NCBI GenBank assembly: GCA_020161575.1
Contig: JAIUNR010000001.1
Span: forward strand, 558,001 to 622,000
DNA: 64,000 bases
Direction of reading: 5' to 3'
From: Pseudomonadota bacterium
GTDB lineage: Bacteria > Pseudomonadota > Alphaproteobacteria > Rhizobiales > Beijerinckiaceae
Shown here: in pieces, positions 18,597-26,390 of the stretch
Layout of the letters: each line of letters starts with the position of its first letter
Position numbering within the stretch: the first letter of the stretch is position 1
The notes under the pieces: model-generated
The model's database searches: none
Told to the model about the DNA's origin: nothing
The model's input: only the letters and a program-made list of their open reading frames with translations
Position numbers and translations under genes: made by a program

Positions 18597-18628
18597 GGGC
18601 CGGTCCGCTGGGTGAAGCGAACCGGCCC
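18597..18628 (+). terminator. Probable terminator after gamma carbonic anhydrase gene
   Basis: A long hairpin: GGGCCGGT pairs with ACCGGCCC, then one C-A mismatch, then CGCT pairs with AGCG, loop GGGTGA. Only a short T pair follows, so it is weaker than a canonical intrinsic terminator, but its place right after the stop codon fits. Confidence 0.5.
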
Positions 18629-18719
18629 TTCATCGCAAGCCCGATCCAGGGGGGACGGGGTGGGGTGGGGACCTGACCGAACCTGCGAATTCTCCTTGGG
18701 TGCCGGGGCAGCCCGCTGA

Positions 18720-19319
18720 TCAGCGGCTGGCGGCCACCGAGCGCATGTCGACACCGCCCAGCGAGACCCAGCGCATCGGGTTGTCGTCGGCCTGACGTTT
18801 CACGAAGCGATAGCCGGTCTCGTTCCAGGCCAGGATCTTGCCGACCTGATTGTCGAGCACGAAATCGCCGCGATCGGTCTTGATCGTGAGGACGGCGTGG
18901 CCGTCGCCCTTCTGGTCACGCACCACCGTGATGAGCAAGGTCTGGAGCGGAAAGCCGGCCTTGGCGAGACGGCGGCGCTTTTCAAGCACGTAATCCTCGC
19001 AATCGCCCTTGCCGTCATCCGGGTAGGACCAGACTTCCGGCTGCCCCCAATGATCCTGATCGGTGACGGCGGCGATCTCGCGGTTCACATCCGCGTTGAT
19101 CTTGACGATCCTCTTCCAGCTGCCCTCATCAAGCGCGATCGTCGTGGGGGAAAGATTGCGGCTCACGCAATCATCCGGGTTGTCGCGGCAGAATTGGACA
19201 TAGCCGATCGGCGCGGCGGCGGCGGCACCGAGCGAGGCGCTTTGCTGCGCTTGTGCATAAGAAATGCCAAGCAAAGCAAAGATCACTGAAGATGCTGCTC
19301 TCAAGCGTTTGATGTTCAT
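18720..19319 (-). CDS. Transglutaminase-like cysteine peptidase (BTLCP, LapG-like)
   Basis: 199 residues with a signal peptide (MNIKRLRAASSVIFALLGIS, cleavage near AQA). The bacterial transglutaminase-like cysteine proteinase family (PF06035) is identified by its triad: C107 in KGDCEDY, H141 in GDGHAVL and D156 in VLDNQ, all present. The best known member, LapG, is a periplasmic protease that cuts surface adhesins under cyclic di-GMP control through LapD. No lapD or large adhesin gene is in this window. The start at 19319 has GGGAGGGG just upstream. Confidence 0.9.
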   Translation of the reverse strand: MNIKRLRAASSVIFALLGISYAQAQQSASLGAAAAAPIGYVQFCRDNPDDCVSRNLSPTTIALDEGSWKRIVKINADVNREIAAVTDQDHWGQPEVWSYPDDGKGDCEDYVLEKRRRLAKAGFPLQTLLITVVRDQKGDGHAVLTIKTDRGDFVLDNQVGKILAWNETGYRFVKRQADDNPMRWVSLGGVDMRSVAASR

Positions 19320-19679
19320 GGACCCCTCCCATTCGTCACGAACAGGGGTGTCACAACCTCTTTTCACATCTCGCGTTTTTTTATGCTTGGATTTTGAGCG
19401 TTCAATTAAGTCTTTTGAAAGCATGCGTGGCGGCTTGAGCTTCTGCTGTCGATGCTCGTAAATTTATTAACTATGTAATTGATTGTAATATAATGCTAAA
19501 ATATCAACATCAGAGAATGTTATGTCGATTTCAGGCTTTTCGTTTTAAACAATAATTACTTTGATCCTTAGCGCTGGATTCAGGCTCCCGACAAATGGCG
19601 TTTCACGCAGCCCGGAAAAACAAAAGGCGGCCCCGAAAGGACCGCCTCGCGCGCGGAATGGAAGGACGTTCCAGGGACG
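19320..19679. other. AT-rich intergenic region upstream of the LapG-like gene
   Basis: 360 bases without a gene. The stretch 19450-19560 is strikingly poor in G and C compared with everything around it and probably holds the promoter of the LapG-like gene on the minus strand. The right end (19616-19647) is the terminator of the neighbouring PilZ gene. Confidence 0.6.
19616..19647 (-). terminator. Intrinsic terminator of the dual-PilZ gene
   Basis: On the minus strand AGGCGGTCC-TTTC-GGGGCCGCCT forms a stem with one imperfection, followed by TTTTGTTTTT. It lies 32 bases after the stop codon of the PilZ gene at 19680. Confidence 0.78.
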
Positions 19680-20327
19680 CTACAGGCGCAGATCCACGTC
19701 GAACATCGCGTTGGGCACGGCGCCGTGGAATTCCACGGCGATGCCGCCCTCGAAGGCACGGACGACCTTTGCAGGCGTCGTGCCCAGCAAGATCTCGTCG
19801 CCGCTCTTGAAATTCGCGCCACGGATCGAAACCGCCGCGCCGGAGCGCGACACGTCGATCAGGTGTCCGGGAAGCGCAGCTTCGGGTTCCTGCTTGACCA
19901 ATCTCACCATGATTCTGGGATCGCGCGGGACGACACGATCATGGCGGCGATCCTCGGGCAGGTTGAGCAGATCGCGATTGGCAAGCCATGTGAGCTGGTT
20001 TGCCAGCTTGTCACGCTTGAGCGGCGTGGTGCTGATCTCGAGGATGAAACCATCATCTGTGAGGCGCAGCACTTTTCCTTCAATGCGTCCGATCGTGTAG
20101 AAATAGCCGACAACCCGCTCGCCGATCAGGCACTTCGTGTCCGTCTGGATCGCAATGGCCTGCACGGAGGCTTCAATGGCCGTACCGCCATATTCGCTCC
20201 GGTCCTCGCGCATGAAGCGCCCGCCGATCGAAATCTGGACACGGGGCGCCATTCTCTGTTCGGCGCTGAGCCGGAAGAGACGATGCGGCGTTCCCACATG
20301 GGGCGCGGTTTCGAATGGGAGCGACAT
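19680..20327 (-). CDS. Protein with two PilZ-like domains
   Basis: 215 residues beginning MSLPFETAPHVGTPH. The N-terminal half (residues about 30-110) looks like a degenerate PilZ-type barrel ending FILEISTTPLKRDKLANQL. The second half is a proper PilZ domain: RRHDRVVPRDPRIMVRL supplies the arginines and DVSRSGAAVSI the second motif. Dual-PilZ proteins of this kind are common in Rhizobiales and act as cyclic di-GMP effectors. Its own terminator follows. I rejected the longer frame upstream because it would run into the PAS_5 gene region. Confidence 0.8.
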   Translation of the reverse strand: MSLPFETAPHVGTPHRLFRLSAEQRMAPRVQISIGGRFMREDRSEYGGTAIEASVQAIAIQTDTKCLIGERVVGYFYTIGRIEGKVLRLTDDGFILEISTTPLKRDKLANQLTWLANRDLLNLPEDRRHDRVVPRDPRIMVRLVKQEPEAALPGHLIDVSRSGAAVSIRGANFKSGDEILLGTTPAKVVRAFEGGIAVEFHGAVPNAMFDVDLRL

Positions 20328-20397
20328 AGCAAGAGATCCAGACTTCTTCCTTGAGGAAGAGTGCCAGCAAGCGCCAAACGAATGATTAACCGCGTTT

Positions 20398-21093
20398 TCA
20401 ACTCTGGCGTGTTTTTTCGGAATTGCTTCCTGCCATGCCCCGGAAGACCGTGAGATGACCATGCTGACCGATGATGGTCTCGGCGATTGCGCTGGGAACC
20501 AGGCGCATGCCTTTGCGCGGCTGCGCTTCTTTTCCAAGCGCGCGCATCGCGGTGAGATCGAGCCGGCGTGGCCGCTTTGCCGGGACAAGGGGCATCGCTG
20601 CGGGGCATAGAACGCCCAGAACCCTGCCACAACCTTGATGCGGATGAATAAGAGGCAGGAGCAGCATCTCGCCGGCCGTCGCGGGCGCCTGCCTTCGTTC
20701 GGTTGCAGGCAGAGTGCCCTGCCGGCGCAGCTCGCTCCAGCTACCGCGGGTGAAGTTTGCTGCGGGGTGAGGAATGTCCTGCTCGGTGATCCGCAGGCCA
20801 AGGAGCAGCGGCGTTGCCTCGGCGGCGACGACTTCGAGAGCGTGCTCCGCGCTCTCCCGCGCGCGGTCGAGCCAGAGCGCGCCGAAGGCTTCGCCCGTCA
20901 GTTCATGCCCGAGCGCCTCCGCGATCCGCGATCCCGAAAGGCGAAAACGGCCTTCCGGCATGTCGAGAAGGAAGACATCGCCCAGGGCGCTGCCCAACCC
21001 TCGCGGATTGATCTCGGTGCGCAAAGGAGCGGGGCGCTCGCCGCGAAGCATGTTCCAATAGGCGAAGACGACCTTGATGGAGGGGTGACGCAT
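20398..21093 (-). CDS. PAS_5 family PAS-domain protein
   Basis: 231 residues beginning MRHPSIKVVFAYWNMLRG. The family signature is YWNxLRGxRxAPxRxEI followed by LGDVFLLD, as in PF07310 (PAS_5), a PAS fold found mainly in Alphaproteobacteria. No output domain is attached, so it probably acts by contact with a partner. It sits 70 bases upstream of the dual-PilZ gene on the same strand, a recurring pairing in this group that suggests a shared role. Confidence 0.82.
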   Translation of the reverse strand: MRHPSIKVVFAYWNMLRGERPAPLRTEINPRGLGSALGDVFLLDMPEGRFRLSGSRIAEALGHELTGEAFGALWLDRARESAEHALEVVAAEATPLLLGLRITEQDIPHPAANFTRGSWSELRRQGTLPATERRQAPATAGEMLLLPLIHPHQGCGRVLGVLCPAAMPLVPAKRPRRLDLTAMRALGKEAQPRKGMRLVPSAIAETIIGQHGHLTVFRGMAGSNSEKTRQS

Positions 21094-21304
21094 GGCAGGC
21101 TCCCGGCAGGGCCGGCTGCCCGTTTCGGGGCAGGTGTTCCGGCATGAGGCAATTCTGGCGGAAGGCACAGGCTCAGCGCCTGGAACTCCGCCATCTGGCG
21201 GGGGGCTCGCGAAATTCGTGCCGGTCGAAGTGTTAACGCGGGTGGTCGCGTGTGCGCTGACGGATTAACGTTAACTCGGAATGTCGATTGTACTAGAACG
21301 CCTT

Positions 21305-21374
21305 GTATGAGAGGGTTTGATCGCTCCAAAGATTTCACGCCGCGTCCTTGCTCCGGACGCGGCGTTTACTTTTT
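21305..21374 (+). ncRNA. Candidate small RNA ending in an intrinsic terminator
   Basis: A -35-like TTAACT (21271-21276), a 17-base spacer and a -10-like TAGAAC (21294-21299) precede a stretch with no start codon and Shine-Dalgarno pair, which ends in a perfect 11-bp terminator hairpin. That would give an RNA of about 70 bases. The alternative is an untranslated leader of the CBS gene with a terminator in it, an attenuation arrangement. I do not recognise a known RNA family. Confidence 0.35.
21337..21374 (+). terminator. Strong intrinsic terminator upstream of the CBS gene
   Basis: ACGCCGCGTCC and GGACGCGGCGT form a perfect 11-bp stem with a TTGCTCC loop, followed by TTACTTTTT on the plus strand. 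The minus-strand side has no T tract, so it works in the plus direction, where no upstream protein gene ends. Confidence 0.75.
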
Positions 21375-21501
21375 CCGGCCTGTGGAAGAGGTCTTCCTGA
21401 CCTTCCGCTCCGCGATTGCACCCTCCGCTGAATTGCGCAACACTCGCCCTCTGGCCGCGTCAGATGGCCGTCGGGTGGTGCATTTCACAAGGAGGATCGG
21501 C

Positions 21502-21933
21502 ATGAGTGTCAGCAGAATTCTCGAAACCAAGGGGCGCGCGGTAATCACCGTGGAGCCCGGGCATAGCCTGATCGAAGCAGGGCGCCTGCTCGCCGAGCAC
21601 CGCATCGGCGCGGTCGTGGTTTGTGGGCCGGATCGCCGCGTCGAGGGAATCCTTTCCGAACGTGATATCGTGCGTGCGGTCGCCAAGGGCGGAGGGGGTG
21701 CGCTGGCGGACAAGGTCGCCGACCATATGACAACCAGGGTCATCACCTGCACGGCAGCGATGTCGATGAATCAGGTGATGGAGATCATGACATCGGGCAA
21801 GTTCCGCCATCTCCCCGTGGTCGAGAATGGTCGGCTGGATGGCATGATCTCGATCGGCGACGTGGTGAAGAACCGCCTCGCACAGCTTGAATACGAGAGC
21901 CAGACGTTGCGCGAATATATCGGCGCGAGCTGA
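21502..21933 (+). CDS. CBS-pair domain protein
   Basis: 143 residues made almost wholly of two CBS motifs (PF00571): one around IGAVVVCGPDRRVEGILSER and one around FRHLPVVENGRLDGMISIGD. Such free CBS pairs bind adenine nucleotides and sense energy state or act as regulatory partners. AAGGAGG precedes the ATG by six bases, so the start is firm. It converges on hisI with six bases between the stop codons. Confidence 0.9.
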   Translation: MSVSRILETKGRAVITVEPGHSLIEAGRLLAEHRIGAVVVCGPDRRVEGILSERDIVRAVAKGGGGALADKVADHMTTRVITCTAAMSMNQVMEIMTSGKFRHLPVVENGRLDGMISIGDVVKNRLAQLEYESQTLREYIGAS

Positions 21934-21939
21934 GCAGGC

Positions 21940-22350
21940 TCATTCCCCGGTTTTCAGAACCGGGCGGCCTTCCACCATCATTACCTTGCGATAGAAGCAG
22001 GAACGGCGATTGGTGTGGCAGGCCGGGCCGACCTGCTCGATAATCAGGATGACGGCATCCTGATCGCAATCCACGCGCATTTCAACGAGGCGCTGGGTGT
22101 GGCCGGAGGTCGCTCCCTTGCGCCACAATTCGTTGCGCGAGCGCGAGAAATACCACACATCGCCGCTTTCCAGCGTTTTCGCGAGCGCTTCGGCGTTCAT
22201 ATGGGCGAGCATGAGGATCTCGCGCGTTGCGTGATCCACCGCGATCGCGCTGATCAGGCCATCGGCGTTGAAGCGCGGCGTAAGCACAGCGCCTTCCTCA
22301 AGCTCGAGCTTGGTTCCTGGAGGCGCGAAAGGGGTCGAGGCGGTCCACAT
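21940..22350 (-). CDS. hisI: Phosphoribosyl-AMP cyclohydrolase
   Basis: Third step of histidine synthesis: opens the adenine ring of phosphoribosyl-AMP. The 136-residue protein has SRSRNELWRKGATSGH, the metal-binding CDQDAVIL and GPACHTNRRSCFYR, all diagnostic of HisI. It is the stand-alone cyclohydrolase, with no fused HisE (pyrophosphohydrolase) domain. It lies 50 bases downstream of folE in the same direction. Confidence 0.96.
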   Translation of the reverse strand: MWTASTPFAPPGTKLELEEGAVLTPRFNADGLISAIAVDHATREILMLAHMNAEALAKTLESGDVWYFSRSRNELWRKGATSGHTQRLVEMRVDCDQDAVILIIEQVGPACHTNRRSCFYRKVMMVEGRPVLKTGE

Positions 22351-22400
22351 GCCGCTTCATGACGCGAAACAACGGCCAAGATCAAGCGGCTCGGGCGGTT

Positions 22401-23027
22401 TCAGGCCCGAACGCCCTTGATCATCGCGAAGAAACGCATCTGCTCGGCGGGATCGTCGCGGAAAATGCCGGTGAAGCGCGTCGTGACGGTGGAAGCACCG
22501 GAGCGCTGGATGCCGCGCATGGACATGCACATATGTTCGGCTTCGATCATCACCGCCACCCCGCGCGGATGCAGCGCATCGCTGATCGCCTCGGTGATCT
22601 GTGCGGTCATCGTCTCCTGCGTCTGAAGGCGCCGCGCGAAAATGTCGACCACGCGCGCGAGCTTCGAAAGACCGACAACGCCCCCATCGGGATAATAGGC
22701 GATATGAGCACGGCCGAAAAACGGCACCATGTGGTGTTCGCAATGCGAATGGAACGAAATATCCTTCACCAGGACGAGATCATCGTACCCCTCGACCTCC
22801 TCGAAGACCTTGGAAAGTGCTTCGGCGGCATCCTTGCCATAGCCCGAGAACAGTTCGGCATAGGCCTTGGTCACGCGCTTGGGCGTTTCGAGCAGGCCTT
22901 CGCGATCGGGATTGTCGCCCGCCCAGCGGATGAGCGTACGCACGGCAGCCTCGGCCTCCTCGCGAGAAGGGCGTTCCACGGGTACGGGCTGCCTGGCGGG
23001 CTTGAGGGTCTTAACCACGGCGTCCAT
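22401..23027 (-). CDS. folE: GTP cyclohydrolase I, zinc type
   Basis: First enzyme of tetrahydrofolate synthesis, turning GTP into dihydroneopterin triphosphate. The 208-residue protein keeps the zinc ligands C96 and H99 in HSHCEHHM and C167 in EHMCMSMRG, and the substrate segment [10 protein letters not shown]. This is the zinc-dependent FolE1 type, not FolE2. It precedes hisI on the same strand and diverges from the Fe-S scaffold gene. Confidence 0.96.
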   Translation of the reverse strand: MDAVVKTLKPARQPVPVERPSREEAEAAVRTLIRWAGDNPDREGLLETPKRVTKAYAELFSGYGKDAAEALSKVFEEVEGYDDLVLVKDISFHSHCEHHMVPFFGRAHIAYYPDGGVVGLSKLARVVDIFARRLQTQETMTAQITEAISDALHPRGVAVMIEAEHMCMSMRGIQRSGASTVTTRFTGIFRDDPAEQMRFFAMIKGVRA

Positions 23028-23198
23028 GGGGCCTCTCCTTGTTGAACCGAAGTTTCTACGCCGCGTATGGCAGGTTGGATTGCCGCGCGGGGCATTTTTT
23101 TCGCCCGCCCTGATGACAAATTTTGGCAGCAGCGGATCTGTGGAAATTTTCCTCCGATCCGCCTATCTATCGGGTATCGCCACGGGCGGAACGGAACC

Positions 23199-23645
23199 AT
23201 GCTAGACGATATCTATAACCGGCGCATCCTTGAGCTTGCGGCAGACATCCCCCGGCAGGGCCGTCTTGCTGCCCCGGATGCCAGCGCGAGCGCGCATTCC
23301 AAGCTCTGCGGCTCCACCGTGACGGTCGATCTTCGGATGGAAGGCGATGTCGTCACCGATTTTGCCCATGAGGTGAAAGCCTGCGCGCTTGGGCAGGCTT
23401 CCTCCTCCATCATGGCGCGGAATATCGTGGGCTCGACAGCCGGCGAGTTGCGAGAAATTCGCGAGACCGCGCGCAAGATACTCAAAGAGAACGGTCCGCC
23501 CCCCTCCGGCAAATGGGATGACCTGAAGGTTCTCGAACCCGTGCGCGACTACAAGGCGCGCCATGCTTCCACGCTGCTGACTTTCGATGCGGTGGTGGAG
23601 GCGATCGGTAAGATCGAGGCCGCGCGGAAGGTTGTTGCGGAATGA
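23199..23645 (+). CDS. NifU/IscU-like iron-sulfur cluster scaffold protein
   Basis: 148 residues of the NifU N-terminal family (PF01592). Cysteines expected for cluster binding appear in KLCGSTVTV and VKACALGQASS; the third usual Cys is not obvious, as in the divergent alphaproteobacterial version near folE. Start MLDDIYNRRILELA at 23199 matches the typical N-terminus of the family. It sits divergently from folE and upstream of yidD, an order conserved in many Rhizobiales. Whether it is the main scaffold or an accessory cannot be told here. Confidence 0.82.
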   Translation: MLDDIYNRRILELAADIPRQGRLAAPDASASAHSKLCGSTVTVDLRMEGDVVTDFAHEVKACALGQASSSIMARNIVGSTAGELREIRETARKILKENGPPPSGKWDDLKVLEPVRDYKARHASTLLTFDAVVEAIGKIEAARKVVAE

Positions 23646-23695
23646 GCCTGGATTCCGCAAATCGGCAGAGAAAATGCCATGAGCGGGGTTGATCT

Positions 23696-23789
23696 GTCAT
23701 TGCGAGGAGCGGAGCGACGCGGCAATCCAGCCTTCACGCCCTCTCTCTGGATTGCCGCGTCGGCATCGGAGATGCCTCCTCGCAATGAC
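23696..23789. repeat. Interspersed palindromic repeat, family A, copy 1
   Basis: A 94-base element with inverted ends GTCATTGCGAGGAG and CTCCTCGCAATGAC and an inner inverted pair CGCGGCAATCCAG / CTGGATTGCCGCG. It lies between the Fe-S scaffold gene and yidD. The second copy at 24162 has the same ends and inner pair. Such elements are scattered in intergenic DNA of Rhizobiales. Confidence 0.85.
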
Positions 23790-23816
23790 GCTTCAATCCG
23801 AAGGGGGGGCTGAAAC

Positions 23817-24128
23817 ATGCGCGCTATCCGCCGCCTGTTCCTTCTGCCGGTCTATCTCTACCGCTACACGCTCTCGGCTTTCATCGGTCGCACCTGCCGG
23901 CATATGCCCTCGTGCTCGGAATACATGATCGAGGCGGTGGATCGGCATGGCATCTGGCCCGGTGGCTGGATGGGCTTCGCGCGGATCTGCCGTTGCCGGC
24001 CGGGAGGCACATCCGGTCTCGATTTCGTCTGTGAGGAATTGCCGCCCGAGGCGCGCTGGTTTAAGCCTTGGACATACGGTTTGTGGCGCAAAACCAACGC
24101 GCCGGCACCGGAGGAGGGGAGAAAGTAA
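23817..24128 (+). CDS. yidD: Membrane protein insertion efficiency factor YidD
   Basis: 103 residues of the YidD family (DUF37). The N-terminal amphipathic part (RRLFLLPVYLYRYTLS) and the Cys-rich motif CRHMPSCSEYMIEAVDRHG, then GFARICRCRPGG, are diagnostic. YidD helps insert and process inner membrane proteins together with YidC. Here it is not beside yidC but between the Fe-S scaffold gene and thrS, as in other Rhizobiales. Palindromic repeats lie on both sides. Confidence 0.92.
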   Translation: MRAIRRLFLLPVYLYRYTLSAFIGRTCRHMPSCSEYMIEAVDRHGIWPGGWMGFARICRCRPGGTSGLDFVCEELPPEARWFKPWTYGLWRKTNAPAPEEGRK

Positions 24129-24161
24129 CCTTCTCTCAACCATAAGCGGGCAGTCCTACCC

Positions 24162-24248
24162 GTCATTGCGAGGAAGGTCGTATGGCCGACGAAGCAATCC
24201 AGCCTTTTCTCTTCTGGATTGCCGCGTCGCTCCGCTCCTCGCAATGAC
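24162..24248. repeat. Interspersed palindromic repeat, family A, copy 2
   Basis: An 87-base relative of the element at 23696: ends GTCATTGCGAGGA and TCCTCGCAATGAC, inner pair GCAATCCAG / CTGGATTGC. The left arm differs from copy 1 (GGTCGTATGGCCGACG instead of GCGGAGCGACGCGG). It lies between yidD and thrS. Confidence 0.85.
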
Positions 24249-24305
24249 GAACGAAACACCAAACGCCTACCCGCCTTGTTTGCGGGAGTGGGCAGGAGAC
24301 ATGAT

Positions 24306-26294
24306 ATGACGATCACCGTCACTTTTCCCGATGGCGCCCAGCGCCAGTTCCCCCAGAACATCACCGGCAAGGACATCGCGGGTGGCATCTCGCCCTCGCT
24401 GCTCAAGCGTACGGTCGCGATGGCGCTCGATGGCGAGCTTCGCGATCTTGCGGATCCGATTTCCGCCGATGCGAAGCTCGAGTTCATCACGCGCGACGAT
24501 GCGCGCAGCCTCGAACTCATCCGTCACGATTGCGCGCATGTGCTCGCCGAGGCGGTTCAGGAGCTTTGGCCCGGCACGCAGGTGACGATCGGTCCGGTGA
24601 TCGAGAACGGCTTTTATTACGATTTCTTCCGCGAACAGCCGTTCACGCCGGAGGATTTCCCCGCCATCGAAAAGAAGATGCGCGAGATCATCGGGCGTGA
24701 TGCCGCCTTCACGAAGGAAATATGGAGCCGCGATCAGGCCAAGGATTTCTTCCGCGCCAAGGGCGAGGCGTTCAAGGTTGAGCTGGTCGATGCCATTCCG
24801 GCGGACCAGACGCTGAAAATGTACAAGCAAGGCCAGTGGATCGACCTCTGCCGCGGCCCGCACATGACCTCGACCGGCAAGATCGGTTCGGCCTTCAAGC
24901 TTATGAAGGTGGCCGGTGCCTATTGGCGCGGTGATTCCACCAAGCCGATGCTCACCCGCATCTACGGCACTGCTTTCGCGAAACAGGAAGACCTCGACGC
25001 GCATCTGAAACAGATCGAGGAGGCGGAGAAGCGCGATCACCGCAAGCTCGGCCGCGAGATGGATCTCTTCCATTTCCAGGAGGAGGGGCCGGGCACGGTT
25101 TTCTGGCATTCCAAGGGCTGGACGATGTTCCAGCAATTGATGGCCTATATGCGCCGCCGCCTGCGCCGCCATTACGAGGAAGTGAACGCGCCGCAGGTGC
25201 TCGACAAGAGCCTGTGGGAGACCTCCGGCCATTGGGATTGGTATCAGGAAGGCATGTTCGCGGTGAAAAGCGCCCATGCCTTCGTGCATCCCGAGGACAA
25301 GGAGGCGGATCAGCGGGTCTTCGCGCTGAAGCCGATGAACTGCCCCGGCCATGTGCAGCTCTTCAAGCACGGGCTCAAGAGCTATCGCGACCTGCCGATC
25401 CGCCTTGCCGAATTCGGGCTCGTGCATCGCTACGAGGCTTCGGGCGCGCTGCACGGGCTGATGCGCGTGCGCGGCTTCACGCAGGATGACGCGCATGTCT
25501 TCTGCACGGATGCGCAGATGGAGGCCGAGTGCCTGCGTATCAACGATCTCATGCTCTCGGTCTATGCCGATTTCGGCTTTGACAGCCTTGTCGTGAAGCT
25601 CTCGACCCGGCCCGAGAAGCGTGTCGGGTCCGATGCGCTGTGGGACCGCGCCGAGAAGGTGATGGGCGAGGTGCTCGAAAAAATCGCCAGCCAATCAGGC
25701 GGCAAGATCAAGACCGGCATCAACCCCGGCGAGGGCGCGTTCTACGGTCCGAAATTCGAATATACCCTGCGCGACGCGATCGGTCGCGATTGGCAATGCG
25801 GCACGACGCAGGTGGATTTCAACCTGCCGGAACGCTTCGGCGCCTTCTATATCGGCGAGGATGGCGAGAAGCACCAGCCGGTGATGATCCACCGCGCCAT
25901 CGTCGGCTCGCTGGAGCGTTTCCTCGGCATCCTGATCGAGAGCTATGCCGGGCATTTCCCGCTCTGGCTGGCGCCCGAGCAGGTTCTCGTCTGCCCGATC
26001 ACCTCGGAAGCGGATGATTACGCCGAGCGTGTCACCGAGGCCCTGTTCGCGAGCGGCCTGCGCGCGCGCGCCGATCTTCGCAACGAGAAGATCAGCTACA
26101 AGGTGCGCGAGCATTCCCTCGCCAAGGTGCCGGTGATCTTCGCCGTCGGCAAGCGCGAGGCGGAGGAGCGCACGGTGACGATCCGCCGCCTCGGTTCACA
26201 GGCGCAGGTGACGATGCCGCTCGACGAGGCGCTGGTGATGCTGGAGGCCGAGGCGGTTCCGCCGGATGTGAAGCGGGAGAAGGGGGCGGCATAG
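24306..26294 (+). CDS. thrS: Threonine--tRNA ligase
   Basis: 662 residues. The order is TGS domain ([13 protein letters not shown]), second N-terminal editing domain with its HxxxH-type segment ([12 protein letters not shown]), class II catalytic core and C-terminal anticodon-binding domain. In the core, KPMNCPGH carries the zinc Cys, GLVHRYE the motif 2 region and [13 protein letters not shown] motif 3. The usual GTIQ of the family reads GTTQ here, a mild change. Start MTITVTF at 24306 follows GGAG. Confidence 0.97.
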   Translation: MTITVTFPDGAQRQFPQNITGKDIAGGISPSLLKRTVAMALDGELRDLADPISADAKLEFITRDDARSLELIRHDCAHVLAEAVQELWPGTQVTIGPVIENGFYYDFFREQPFTPEDFPAIEKKMREIIGRDAAFTKEIWSRDQAKDFFRAKGEAFKVELVDAIPADQTLKMYKQGQWIDLCRGPHMTSTGKIGSAFKLMKVAGAYWRGDSTKPMLTRIYGTAFAKQEDLDAHLKQIEEAEKRDHRKLGREMDLFHFQEEGPGTVFWHSKGWTMFQQLMAYMRRRLRRHYEEVNAPQVLDKSLWETSGHWDWYQEGMFAVKSAHAFVHPEDKEADQRVFALKPMNCPGHVQLFKHGLKSYRDLPIRLAEFGLVHRYEASGALHGLMRVRGFTQDDAHVFCTDAQMEAECLRINDLMLSVYADFGFDSLVVKLSTRPEKRVGSDALWDRAEKVMGEVLEKIASQSGGKIKTGINPGEGAFYGPKFEYTLRDAIGRDWQCGTTQVDFNLPERFGAFYIGEDGEKHQPVMIHRAIVGSLERFLGILIESYAGHFPLWLAPEQVLVCPITSEADDYAERVTEALFASGLRARADLRNEKISYKVREHSLAKVPVIFAVGKREAEERTVTIRRLGSQAQVTMPLDEALVMLEAEAVPPDVKREKGAA

Positions 26295-26360
26295 GCGTAC
26301 ACGGAACGCCGACTGCGGTGATCTGTGCTTTTTTCTTTTACCTTTTGCAAAGCAGCATAA

Positions 26361-26390
26361 GCTGGCCTCCACGTTAAGGGAGGCCAGCGG
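26361..26390 (+). promoter_or_regulatory. Hairpin covering the Shine-Dalgarno sequence of the DUF2332 gene
   Basis: GCTGGCCTCC (26361-26370) and GGAGGCCAGC (26379-26388) form a perfect 10-bp stem with an eight-base loop. The strand on the right contains the only good Shine-Dalgarno sequence (GGAGG), seven bases before the ATG at 26391. No T tract follows, so it is not a terminator. The fold would hide the ribosome site unless opened. Confidence 0.6.

Larger units (their letters stand above)
21094..21501. other. Intergenic region with candidate small RNA
   Basis: 408 bases between the PAS_5 gene (minus) and the CBS gene (plus). Its main content is a promoter-like pair at 21271-21299 and a strong terminator hairpin at 21337-21374, listed separately. 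The rest shows no protein-like frame. Confidence 0.5.
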
